This document shows positions 43,110 to 50,830 of a DNA stretch of 64,000 bases, piece after piece. The notes beneath the pieces were generated by a model. The model ran no database searches. It saw only the letters and a program-made list of their open reading frames with translations, and was not told the origin of the DNA. Made by a program: the position numbers and the translations under genes. Where the stretch lies: positions 1 to 64,000 of the forward strand of contig DATIYF010000093.1 in the NCBI GenBank assembly GCA_035517775.1. Direction: 5' to 3'. This DNA is from DATIYF01 sp035517775 (GTDB lineage Bacteria > Acidobacteriota > Terriglobia > Terriglobales > Acidobacteriaceae). Numbering within the stretch: the first letter of the stretch is position 1; the number at the start of each line of letters is the position of its first letter.

Positions 43110-43479
43110 AGCCAGCCTGCCATCCTGATTAGAGCAATTGCCGTCTAAGAATGGGCTAAGGAGTTCATAAAGAATCTGTAAGCCCGGCAACGCCGGTTTC
43201 TTTACGAAGTGTTTGCGCAAGCTTTATGCGGAATTTATCTGCCGGGAAATCTAATTTGGCGGTTGGCGGCGGGAGGCTCTCGATGTGGACAATCGAAGCT
43301 CAATGGCTGGTGGCCGTGGCGGTGATGCTGTTCGCCGGAGTGGCCTTGATTCGCTGGCGTTTTGGCCACCCAACAGATGACCCTAAAAGAGGCCTCGAGG
43401 GGAAGAGCGAGGGCAAGGCTGAGGATGAGCCGGAAGGCTTTTCGCAGCGCTGGCGGATGCACCCGGGTGCGCCGGCCGC
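43110..43479. other. kdp regulatory region (370 bp)
   Basis: Gap between the leftward kdp structural operon and the leftward kdpE 3' end. It contains a four-unit phased repeat at 43146-43189 (candidate KdpE operator) and a divergent small ORF from 43283 with a strong ribosome-binding site. Nothing else is obvious. Confidence 0.55.
43146..43189. promoter_or_regulatory. Candidate KdpE operator: four 11-bp phased repeats
   Basis: Read on the minus strand the stretch consists of four tandem 11-bp units that each start with TTA: TTACAGATTCT, TTATGAACTCC, TTAGCCCATTC, TTAGACGGCAA (plus-strand TAA marks at 43146, 43157, 43168, 43179). Direct repeats at one helical turn are the binding mode of OmpR/PhoB-type regulators such as KdpE. 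It lies 37-80 bp upstream of the first kdp structural gene. The assignment to KdpE is inference. Confidence 0.5.
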
Positions 43480-43504
43480 TCAATCCCCCGGCTCGAAGCG
43501 GTAG
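43283..43504 (+). CDS. Possible 73-aa single-helix membrane protein, divergent from kdp
   Basis: ATG at 43283 preceded by GGGAGG with a 6-bp spacer, an excellent ribosome-binding site. The sequence begins MWTIEAQWLVAVAVMLFAGV, one transmembrane helix, then a charged tail (Lys/Glu-rich, GKSEGKAEDEPEG) ending in SKR. The 3' end overlaps the kdpE stop tail-to-tail by 25 bp. It reads away from the phased repeats at 43146-43189, so it could share KdpE control. No family is recognised and the ORF could still be chance. Confidence 0.42.
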   Translation: MWTIEAQWLVAVAVMLFAGVALIRWRFGHPTDDPKRGLEGKSEGKAEDEPEGFSQRWRMHPGAPAAQSPGSKR

Positions 43505-44169
43505 CCCACCCAGGGTTCGGTGAGCAGGTAACGCGGGGCTGAGGGATCGCGCTCAATTTTCTTCCGCAGCTGACCCATGAAGACTCGCAGATACTCCGGC
43601 TGCTCCGTGCTGTTTGCTCCCCAGACCGCCGCCAGCAAGGCGCGATGTGTGACCACTTTGCCCGGGTGGCGCGCCAGGTGCACCAGCAGGTCGAACTCCT
43701 TGGGGGTGAGGCGGACTTCGTTCCCCGCCACATTCACCGTGCGGGCATCGAGATCAATGCGGAAATCGCCCGCGGCAATCACTTTTTCTTCGGGGTTGGG
43801 TGCGGCATGCCGCAACTGCGCCCGGATTCGCGCCAGCAGTTCATTCATGCTGAAGGGCTTGGTCACGTAATCGTCGGCCCCGGCGTCGAGCGCTTCCACC
43901 TTCACCCGGTCCTGCTCGCGCACGCTCAGCACGATGATGGGAACGCTGGAGAACTGCCGCACCCTGCGGCATAGACCAACACCATCCAGGTTGGGCATAG
44001 CCAGGTCGGTAATCACCAGGTTTGGGCTCCAGTCTTTCATGATCTCGAGCGCCATCTCGCCATCGTTGGCTACGCGCACGTCGTAGCTCTGGGCGGAGAG
44101 CGTGGTGCGCAGCACGCGGGTGATTTGCGGCTCATCGTCCACCACCAGAATTCTGGGCGGGTTGCTCAT
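43480..44169 (-). CDS. kdpE: KdpE response regulator (OmpR family)
   Basis: 229 aa. Receiver residues ~5-118: acidic pair in ILVVDDEPQI, phospho-acceptor Asp in LVITDLAMPNLDGVGL, Thr/Lys switch ending YVTKPF. The winged-helix DNA-binding domain (~130-227) includes VRLTPKEFDLLVHLARHPGK, VVTHRALLAAVWG and the recognition stretch EYLRVFMGQLRKKIERDPSA, ending GVGYRF-like WVGYRFEPG. It should activate kdp transcription at low potassium. It starts 5 bp after kdpD-N, so the N-half of the sensor and the regulator form one unit, while the kinase half is on the other strand. Confidence 0.93.
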   Translation of the reverse strand: MSNPPRILVVDDEPQITRVLRTTLSAQSYDVRVANDGEMALEIMKDWSPNLVITDLAMPNLDGVGLCRRVRQFSSVPIIVLSVREQDRVKVEALDAGADDYVTKPFSMNELLARIRAQLRHAAPNPEEKVIAAGDFRIDLDARTVNVAGNEVRLTPKEFDLLVHLARHPGKVVTHRALLAAVWGANSTEQPEYLRVFMGQLRKKIERDPSAPRYLLTEPWVGYRFEPGD

Positions 44170-44174
44170 GACCC

Positions 44175-45299
44175 TTAACGCATCTCCTGAGTGACGATGT
44201 GCACGTCCACCGATGGCGCATCGCGCAGAAAGCGATGAATTGCCGACCAGTAAAGGTAACGCCGCCAGCCCTTGGTCGCCGAGCGCCCGAAGACCACATG
44301 CGTCACGTGCTGAGCACGCACGAATTCGGCCACGCGCTCGGCCACGTCGCCGCTCTCCAGCCGCACGATTTTGGCGCCCACGCTTTCGGCAAAGCGGAGG
44401 TTATCGGCCAGAGTCTTACGGTTTTCCTCGCTTTCATCCGCCGCAACCTCGACATAGACAACGTACAGCTCGCCATCAATGGCCTGCGCCATGCGCGCCC
44501 CGCGGGCGATCAGGTACTGGGCCACGGGATTGGAGCTGATGCAGACCGCAATCTTTTCCCGCACCAGCAGCGGACGGCCGTCTTCGGTCTTCAGGTTCTC
44601 CAGGCTGTGGTCCACCGCCTGCGCCACCTGGCGCAATGCCAATTCCCGCAGCGCAATCAGATTCGGGGTGCGGAAAAAGTTGGCCAGCGCCCGCTCCGCG
44701 CGTTCCACCGGATAAATATCCCCGCGCTTCATGCGCGTCTGCAAGGCCTGCGGAGTCAGGTCAGCCATCACGATCTCACCCGCCCGCTGCACAACCCAAT
44801 CGGGCACCGTCTCCCGCACCTGAACGCCCGTAAGTTGACGCACGCTCGGCGCCAGGCTTTCGATGTGCTGCACGTTCATGGTGGAAACCACGTCTATACC
44901 CGCATCCAGCAGTTCGAACACGTCTTCGTAGCGCTTGCGGTGTTTGCTGCCTTCCACGTTGGTGTGGGCCAGTTCATCTACCAACACCACCTGCGGTCTG
45001 CGCTCCAGGATTGCCTCCACATCCATCTCTTCAAAGACGGCGCCCTTGTATTCCAGTGTTTTGCGCGGGACCGCCTCCAGGCGTGAGGCCAGCTCGGCGG
45101 TCGGCTTGCGCCCGTGGGTTTCGATCACCCCGATCACCACGTCTTCGCCGCGGCTGCGGCGCCGAATACCCTCGCTCAGCATCTGGTAAGTCTTGCCCAC
45201 TCCGGGTGCGTAGCCCAGAAACAGCTTGAAGATGGCCTCGCGCTTGCCCGGCGCCACTTCGTCCAGCCATTGCTCCGGAGTCTTGCTCATGGGCGACAT
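44175..45299 (-). CDS. KdpD N-terminal half: KdpD sensor domain plus universal-stress domain, no kinase
   Basis: 374 aa from the ATG at 45299 (MSPMSKTPEQWLDEVAPGKR; an ATG at 45290 is equally possible). Residues ~20-230 are the KdpD cytoplasmic domain with Walker A GYAPGVGKTYQ, VIETHGRKPTAE, Walker B VLVDELAHTN, ERRPQVVL, and DAGIDVVSTMNVQHIESL. Residues ~245-374 are a USP-like domain (CISSNPVAQYLIARGARMAQ, HVVFGRSATKGWRRYLYWSA). The protein stops exactly where full-length KdpD continues into its four membrane helices. No DUF4118, GAF or kinase domain is present on this strand. In full-length KdpD this part senses c-di-AMP/ATP or potassium and tunes the kinase-phosphatase balance. Confidence 0.93.
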   Translation of the reverse strand: MSPMSKTPEQWLDEVAPGKREAIFKLFLGYAPGVGKTYQMLSEGIRRRSRGEDVVIGVIETHGRKPTAELASRLEAVPRKTLEYKGAVFEEMDVEAILERRPQVVLVDELAHTNVEGSKHRKRYEDVFELLDAGIDVVSTMNVQHIESLAPSVRQLTGVQVRETVPDWVVQRAGEIVMADLTPQALQTRMKRGDIYPVERAERALANFFRTPNLIALRELALRQVAQAVDHSLENLKTEDGRPLLVREKIAVCISSNPVAQYLIARGARMAQAIDGELYVVYVEVAADESEENRKTLADNLRFAESVGAKIVRLESGDVAERVAEFVRAQHVTHVVFGRSATKGWRRYLYWSAIHRFLRDAPSVDVHIVTQEMR

Positions 45300-45347
45300 T
45301 CTTACTTGAGTGCGCGGTAAAAGTCGAATCCGGCTACAATCGTGCGC

Positions 45348-46805
45348 GTGAAAACGCCCTGGATGCAAACGCTGGCGCGTTACCTGGCGGTCATCGCCCT
45401 GGTCATCGGGGTGGTGGCCTTCTACCGCCACGTGGTCCACATCAATCATGTGAACCCCACGACGGTGGCGCTCACCTTTCTTCTGGCGGTGCTGGTGATC
45501 TCCGCCTTCTGGGAGTTGCGCTATTCCATCGTGCTGGCGGTGCTTGCCACGCTGGCCTTCAACTATTTTTTTCTGCCTCCTTTCGGCACCTTGACCATTG
45601 CCGATCCGCAGAACTGGGTGGCGCTGTTTACCTTTCTGCTGACCGCGGTCATAGCCAGCCAGATGGCCTCGCGCGCCCGTAAGGAGACGGCCAACGCCAA
45701 CCATCGCCGCCGCGACGTAGAGCGGCTCTACGCCTTCAGCCAGCGCCTGCTGGCCAACGACAACGTGGCCGAGCTGCTCAATGCCCTGCCTCTCTACGTC
45801 ACGGAGACTTTTGGCGGAACATCCTCGGCGATGTACCTGCTGAGCTCGCAGGAAACCTACCGCTCCGATCCCCGCTCCGAGGAACCAAGCAGCGAAGATT
45901 TGAAAGCCACCAGCACTCGCGGCGAGCCGGCGATTGATGCCCAACGCGGCTTGTCGCTCACCCCGCTGCGCCTGGGGGTGCGCGTGGAGGGCGCCATCGG
46001 CGTAGCCGGAGCCGCGCTCTCCCGCGAAACCCTCGAAGCCCTTGGCGGCCTGGTGGCAATTGCCATTGAACGCGCCGGGGCGGTGGAAAAGCTCAGCAAA
46101 ACCGAGGCCGCCCGCCAGAGCGAGAACCTGCGCGCTGCCTTGCTCGATTCCGTGACCCATGAGCTGCGCACGCCGCTGACCGGCATCAAGGCCTCGGTCA
46201 CCAGCCTGCTTTCCGGATATCAGCTCGACGAAGCCCAGCGCCACGAACTGCTCACCGTCATCAATGAAGAGGCCGACCGGCTTGACCGGCTGGTGGGCGA
46301 AGCCTCGGAAATGGCCCAGCTCGACGCTCACGCGGTCGAGTTACATCGCGAGCCGGTCTCCATCCACAGCGTGGTTGATGCGGCGGTCGAGGCATCCAAA
46401 GCCGTGCTCGGACGCCATCCCCTGGAGACCAGGGTCCCTGCATCCCTTCCGCTGGTGAAGATGGACTCAGCCAGGATCGCCGAGGTGCTGAAGCACTTGC
46501 TGGAAAATGCGGCGAAGTATTCTCCTCCCGAATCTCCCATCACGGTTACGGCGGAAGTGGATGCCGCCGAGCTGGTGATCAGTGTCGCCGACCGCGGTCC
46601 CGGAATTGACGATTTCGAGCAGTCGCTGATTTTCGACAAGTTCTATCGCGGCCGCGACCAGCGCCTGCGGGTGCAAGGCACCGGCATGGGCCTGGCAATT
46701 GCACGCGCCATTGTCGAGGCGCACGGCGGAGCGATCTCCGTGGCCAGCCAGCTGGGCCGGGGCTCGGTGTTCAGTTTTACTCTGCCATTGGAGCGGAGCG
46801 CATAG
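45348..46805 (+). CDS. KdpD C-terminal half: DUF4118-GAF-histidine kinase
   Basis: About 485 aa. Starts GTG at 45348 (KTPWMQTLARYLAVIALVIG) with GTG 45342 and ATG 45363 as alternatives. Residues ~10-105: DUF4118, four short helices (TFLLAVLVISAFWELRYSIV, LAVLATLAFNYFFLPPFGTL, WVALFTFLLTAVIASQMASR). Residues ~125-240: GAF domain (RLYAFSQRLLANDNVAELLN). Then HisKA with the phospho-His in SVTHELRTPLTGIKAS, N-box LLENAAKYSP, G-boxes DRGPGI and GTGMGLAIARAIVE. This is the exact complement of the N-half on the opposite strand: 374 + ~485 residues, with the break at the USP/DUF4118 boundary of normal (~890-aa) KdpD. Confidence 0.94.
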   Translation: MKTPWMQTLARYLAVIALVIGVVAFYRHVVHINHVNPTTVALTFLLAVLVISAFWELRYSIVLAVLATLAFNYFFLPPFGTLTIADPQNWVALFTFLLTAVIASQMASRARKETANANHRRRDVERLYAFSQRLLANDNVAELLNALPLYVTETFGGTSSAMYLLSSQETYRSDPRSEEPSSEDLKATSTRGEPAIDAQRGLSLTPLRLGVRVEGAIGVAGAALSRETLEALGGLVAIAIERAGAVEKLSKTEAARQSENLRAALLDSVTHELRTPLTGIKASVTSLLSGYQLDEAQRHELLTVINEEADRLDRLVGEASEMAQLDAHAVELHREPVSIHSVVDAAVEASKAVLGRHPLETRVPASLPLVKMDSARIAEVLKHLLENAAKYSPPESPITVTAEVDAAELVISVADRGPGIDDFEQSLIFDKFYRGRDQRLRVQGTGMGLAIARAIVEAHGGAISVASQLGRGSVFSFTLPLERSA

Positions 46806-46812
46806 GCCTGGC

Positions 46813-47706
46813 CTAGGACTTCTGCACGGTCGCCTGCAGCGCGTCCGCGGCGTCTTTGATCAGCTCTGAGGGCTGCCAGTCGTTGTGGTGGTACCACTTG
46901 AAGATGTGCCCGTCGGGACCGATCACGGCCGTGCTCAGAGAATGCGTGATGGTGTTGCCGTCGCGCACGTAGGTCAGGCCGAAGTAATGCGCAATCTGGG
47001 GCAGGTCTTTCTCTTTGGGCACGGCAAACTCCCAATGGCGGAACAGCGAAGGCTCCCTGGTGTGGGCGTAGGAAAAGCCGTAGGCGCGCAGCACTTTGGG
47101 TGTGTCGTGCACCGTATCAAAACTGATGCTGAGCAGCTGGGTCTTGCCAAACAACGCGGGATCGGACTTCAGTTGCTGGTTGATTTCGGCAAACTCGCTG
47201 GTAATGCGCGGGCAATATTCAGCGAAGGGGCAGCGGGTGTAGATAAACGTCAGCAGCAATGCCTTCCCGCGATATTGCTCGAGCGAAACGCGCCTGCCGT
47301 TCTGGTTGACAAAAGTGAAATCGGGCACGGCTTCTCCCGGCACGGGAATGTGCATAGCCGCTGCCGGCTTGGGTGAAGGCCCGGTCGCCTGCTGCGTGAC
47401 TTTAATGTTTTCCAGCCAGTACTTTTCAGGCTCTACCACCACGTCGGCCGAAATCACATCATCCACCTTCAAGTGATCGAGCTCGCTCTGCGGCTCGACC
47501 CTGTAGGGCATCACCATGGCATCCATAAAGCCGGGAATGGCGGCGGCATCCACGTTGATCAGTCCGCCGGGCTTATCAATCGAGATGATTTTTCCGGTCA
47601 GGTGATAGCGCTTGGCGCTAGAGCTCTGGTTGCAGCCAACTGCGATGAAGGCCAGGCAAAGAAGGGGCAACAACAAACGCCGAACTGCGTGCCCACCGAA
47701 TCTCAT
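46813..47706 (-). CDS. SCO1/SenC-like lipoprotein with N-terminal CusF-type copper domain
   Basis: 297 aa. Lipoprotein signal: LLLPLLCLAFIAVGCNQSSS (lipobox Cys near residue 25). Residues ~33-110 resemble the CusF/copper-binding fold (GKIISIDKPGGLINVDAAAI then PGFMDAMVMPYRV, the Met/Phe motif of CusF-like domains). Residues ~125-295 are a SCO1 thioredoxin fold: the metal-binding Cys are in YTRCPFAEYCPRITS, a C-x5-C spacing instead of the usual C-x3-C, with the distal His in ITHSLSTAVIGPDG. SCO proteins deliver copper to the CuA site of cytochrome oxidase or act as redox switches. A TonB receptor and Cys/His-rich exported protein lie just upstream. Confidence 0.88.
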   Translation of the reverse strand: MRFGGHAVRRLLLPLLCLAFIAVGCNQSSSAKRYHLTGKIISIDKPGGLINVDAAAIPGFMDAMVMPYRVEPQSELDHLKVDDVISADVVVEPEKYWLENIKVTQQATGPSPKPAAAMHIPVPGEAVPDFTFVNQNGRRVSLEQYRGKALLLTFIYTRCPFAEYCPRITSEFAEINQQLKSDPALFGKTQLLSISFDTVHDTPKVLRAYGFSYAHTREPSLFRHWEFAVPKEKDLPQIAHYFGLTYVRDGNTITHSLSTAVIGPDGHIFKWYHHNDWQPSELIKDAADALQATVQKS

Positions 47707-47791
47707 AGGATCTCCATTTTCAAGATAGCACCTGCATATACATTTAGTTTGCTGGCCTTTTCATCCCGGCCACGCTTGCACCCGCGAACCG

Positions 47792-50041
47792 CTAATAGTG
47801 AAAGCGATAGCGGAACTCGACGTAAACCTGCCTCGGATCATTCCAGTGAAAGCCGCCGAAGGTAACGCTGTTATCCAGCTCCACGCGGCGGTTGGCGACA
47901 TTCAGCGCGTTCACGCTGAGCGAGTAGCTCTCGCCGAAATCTTTGCCCAGCGAGAGGTCGACCGTCGTATGCGCCGGCAAATAATCGCCAGGATAAGGCT
48001 CGCCCGGGCTGCCGTTGCTGAATCCTGAGCCGTAATAGACATTGGTCGAAATGTAACTGCGCGCCGGCAGCAGCAGGTCGCCCCCCACGTTCAAAGTGTT
48101 GCGTTGGTCGTGGTCGAGCGGCGAAAGGCCCTCGGGCAGCGAGAAATCGGTAAGGCCCCCGGTAATGGCGCCCTCGCCTTCGGCAATCTGATTCGAATAC
48201 GCCAGGTGAATGCTCGCCCGGCGGGCAATGCGGGGCGAGCGCAAAGTCATCTCCCAGCCGCGAATCACGGCCTCGCCAATGGTCAGCGGAAAGAAAATGT
48301 CAGAGTCGCCAACGTTATTGTGGTCGAAGAAATTTATGGCGATGGTCTTGAAGTTATCGGCATCGAGCACCCATCCGCGGAAGGGGATGGTCACGCCGAA
48401 CTGGTGTTCTTCGTCGCGTTCGCCGCGCAGAGGAATGAAGCCCAAATCGTTCGCCTGAACGAACTGCAGCAGGGGGCCGGAGGCGGTAATCAGGGGCGGC
48501 GCCTGGTAAAAGTGCCCATAGAAGGCGCGGAGCACCCAGCGCAAATGCGGGACGGTAAGGGCCGCTCCAAAGCGCGGGCTGACCGCGTTTTCGGTGAAGC
48601 TGCCGGAAAAGTGCGTGGGCCGCATGCCCGCGATGAGCGTGAGCCAGGGGGCGACGGTGATTTTGTCATCCACGAAGAACGCCTCGACCGCGCCCGAGGC
48701 CAGCTCGCGGCTACGAAAATTCGCGGCGCTGCCGTCGTTGAAAATCGCTCCGAAAAGCTGGTTGTCGTGCTGGCCGAAGCCATAAAAGCCTGCCTGCACG
48801 TTATTGCGCGGAAGGTTCGCGCTCAGCGTGGTCTGGCCTCCGTAATAGTTCGACGCTCGGTCGTCGGTTGTGGCAATGGGGAAGTCGCTCGGGTCGCCGT
48901 CATAGTAGGCGCTGTTGTAATGGTAGAAAGGCGAAACCGTGAGCAGCACGTTTGAGTTGAAGGTATGCACCCAGGAAAAATTCAAAATGGCGTCGCCCTC
49001 ATGCTGGCCATCGCGCAGTCCGCTGCTGTCGTATTGCGAGTTGGAAAAGCTGTTGGGGTCGGGATCGTAGGGAATCTGGTAGTAGTCCCGGCGCAGCGAA
49101 GTGACCAGCCGAAGCTGATTTGCAGGGTCCAGGTTGAAGATCAGTGATCCGAAGCCGCCGTAACCATTTTCGGCGTCATGAATCACCTGCGGCGTGGGCG
49201 GCTGCAGGCCCAGATTGCTGCGGTTGCCATTGACGCTGGCGTAGTAGGCAAAGCGCTCGGTGTGGCTGCCGAAGCTGAGATCGTCGTTGGTCTGATAAAA
49301 GTTGCCGAAGCTGCTGACCAGCTCGGCTTCATTATTACGCTCGAAGCCGGTGCGCGGCACCACGTTGAACACGCCGTAGGTCCGGTCGCCGAATGCGGCA
49401 TCGTAGCTGCCGCGCTGCACTTCCATGTAATCCACGTCTTTGGGATCGAACTGCGGCCCTATGTTCGAGGCGATATTGGTGTTGGGCACGGGCACGCCAT
49501 CAATCAGCCAGCTCACCTGGTGGCCGCCGCGAATATGCAGCTGGTCGTGCGTAATGTAGGCGCCGGGCACGTAGTCGGTGATCATAGCCAGAGAATTCGT
49601 GCGGTCGGCGCCGGGCGTCAGCTGAATCTGTTCGCGGCTCAGGGTGGTGGTGGGCGTGGCTGAATCCGTCGGCGCCAGCACCGGCGCGGCTGAAACGTTC
49701 ACGGTCTCATGCGCGCCGGCCAGTCCAAGCTGAAAGTGGGCCACTGGCTGCGTGTCTGACTCCACTGTGACCTTCTGCGACTGCTGCGCGAAGCCCTTGC
49801 TCACGACCACGATGGTGTAATCGCCCAGCGGCACGGGATTGATCTCAAATTCTCCGTTGGCGTTGGAGTAAGCGGTTTTCGCCCAATCCGAGTTGCGCGA
49901 TTTAATCATCACCATCGCGCCCGCAAGCGGACGGTGCTCGGGATCGTGCACTACCCCGCGCACCGAGCCGAAGATCGTGGCATAAGCCGTCACCGCGAGT
50001 AGAAGCAGAGTGCCCAACGGCACTGTACGTAAGAAGCGCAT
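47792..50041 (-). CDS. TonB-dependent receptor with N-terminal carboxypeptidase-regulatory-like domain
   Basis: 749 aa from the ATG at 50041 (MRFLRTVPLGTLLLLAVTAY, a signal peptide); the frame is open 24 codons more upstream without signal character. Residues ~28-110: carboxypeptidase-regulatory-like beta-sandwich (IFGSVRGVVHDPEHRPLAGA). Residues ~140-240: plug domain with ITDYVPGAYITHDQLHIRGG and VDYMEVQRGSYDAAFGDRTY. The rest is a 22-stranded barrel ending in an aromatic C-terminal strand (QVYVEFRYRFHY). It would import a metal chelate or other large ligand with TonB-ExbB-ExbD energy; neighbours suggest copper, but nothing in the barrel proves it. Confidence 0.93.
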   Translation of the reverse strand: MRFLRTVPLGTLLLLAVTAYATIFGSVRGVVHDPEHRPLAGAMVMIKSRNSDWAKTAYSNANGEFEINPVPLGDYTIVVVSKGFAQQSQKVTVESDTQPVAHFQLGLAGAHETVNVSAAPVLAPTDSATPTTTLSREQIQLTPGADRTNSLAMITDYVPGAYITHDQLHIRGGHQVSWLIDGVPVPNTNIASNIGPQFDPKDVDYMEVQRGSYDAAFGDRTYGVFNVVPRTGFERNNEAELVSSFGNFYQTNDDLSFGSHTERFAYYASVNGNRSNLGLQPPTPQVIHDAENGYGGFGSLIFNLDPANQLRLVTSLRRDYYQIPYDPDPNSFSNSQYDSSGLRDGQHEGDAILNFSWVHTFNSNVLLTVSPFYHYNSAYYDGDPSDFPIATTDDRASNYYGGQTTLSANLPRNNVQAGFYGFGQHDNQLFGAIFNDGSAANFRSRELASGAVEAFFVDDKITVAPWLTLIAGMRPTHFSGSFTENAVSPRFGAALTVPHLRWVLRAFYGHFYQAPPLITASGPLLQFVQANDLGFIPLRGERDEEHQFGVTIPFRGWVLDADNFKTIAINFFDHNNVGDSDIFFPLTIGEAVIRGWEMTLRSPRIARRASIHLAYSNQIAEGEGAITGGLTDFSLPEGLSPLDHDQRNTLNVGGDLLLPARSYISTNVYYGSGFSNGSPGEPYPGDYLPAHTTVDLSLGKDFGESYSLSVNALNVANRRVELDNSVTFGGFHWNDPRQVYVEFRYRFHY

Positions 50042-50184
50042 AAGTTCTCTCCATACCTGAAAGCTGCGGCCTGCAACCGGACCTCTAAGTGCAAAGCCCG
50101 GCGCAAATCGCAAAGCTGATTGGTCCGCGGGCGCGCCACCACACGGCGCATCGCTGCGGGCACAGGGTTATTTCCGGGAACGAT

Positions 50185-50547
50185 TCAGGCCATGGAGAAA
50201 CAGGGTGGAGCACGGGCGGAAAGCGAACGCTGCAGGCCGCGAGAACCGCCCGCGAGCGGGGGCTCAGCCGGAAGCGCAGTGGTGGAAAGACCAGAGCTAA
50301 CCGGCACGGACAGCGCCGGCTCGGCCCAGCTCGGAACCACCAGCGAGCAGTGGCAGCCGCCATGACAGCAGGTGGGTGATTCGACCGCCGGGGCGTCCGG
50401 AGCCGTCGCCTTATGGTGGTGCGCGCGCCGGCAGCATTTCCTAGCGCAGCAGCAGGCAGAGTCGGGCTGGGTCGCCGCCAGAACTGCCGGAGCAAATGGG
50501 CTCGCCAGCAGTACAAGCAGCAACAATCTGGCGGTCAGGCGTTGCAT
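50185..50547 (-). CDS. Exported Cys/His-rich small protein, possible copper binder
   Basis: 120 aa from the ATG at 50547, with GGAG at a proper distance; an ATG at 50568 would add 7 residues. Signal peptide: QRLTARLLLLVLLASPFAPA, cleavage near residue 23. Mature part holds two dense metal-ligand clusters: residues ~29-45 ACCCARKCCRRAHHHK and ~58-68 PTCCHGGCHCS, that is nine or ten Cys and several His within 40 residues. Such DUF2946-like exported proteins are often found with copper-responsive TonB receptors. It lies 143 bp upstream of the TonB receptor gene in the same direction and 3.4 kb from the CusF-SCO1 gene. Metal binding is inferred, not seen. Confidence 0.75.
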   Translation of the reverse strand: MQRLTARLLLLVLLASPFAPAVLAATQPDSACCCARKCCRRAHHHKATAPDAPAVESPTCCHGGCHCSLVVPSWAEPALSVPVSSGLSTTALPAEPPLAGGSRGLQRSLSARAPPCFSMA

Positions 50548-50830
50548 GGCACTCCGGCTGAAACCCACATCTTGATTTGGTTAAGCATAGGCTACAGATG
50601 AAGCTGCGCGCAACTGCAAGCGGCTTTCCCGGGCTGCACAATTTTGCAGCCTGGCGGAAGGCACTCCCTGTAATTTCCGCCGGGAGGCCCTGTAAATTCT
50701 CCCATGGCACAAAGGTGGCCTATAGCTCGCCAGCCTTTCGTGGCATCTTACTGACAAGAGATGTGGGGTTTGCCGCTCCCGGCAAGCCTCTCCGGCAAGC
50801 GCCCCGGGCTCGCCGGGAATGTGGGGTCCG

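Noticed and set aside
44175..46331. Single 718-aa minus-strand frame covering the KdpD N-half and beyond
   Set aside because: Only the part from 45299 or 45290 down matches KdpD; the upstream 340 residues are the antisense of the plus-strand kinase gene.
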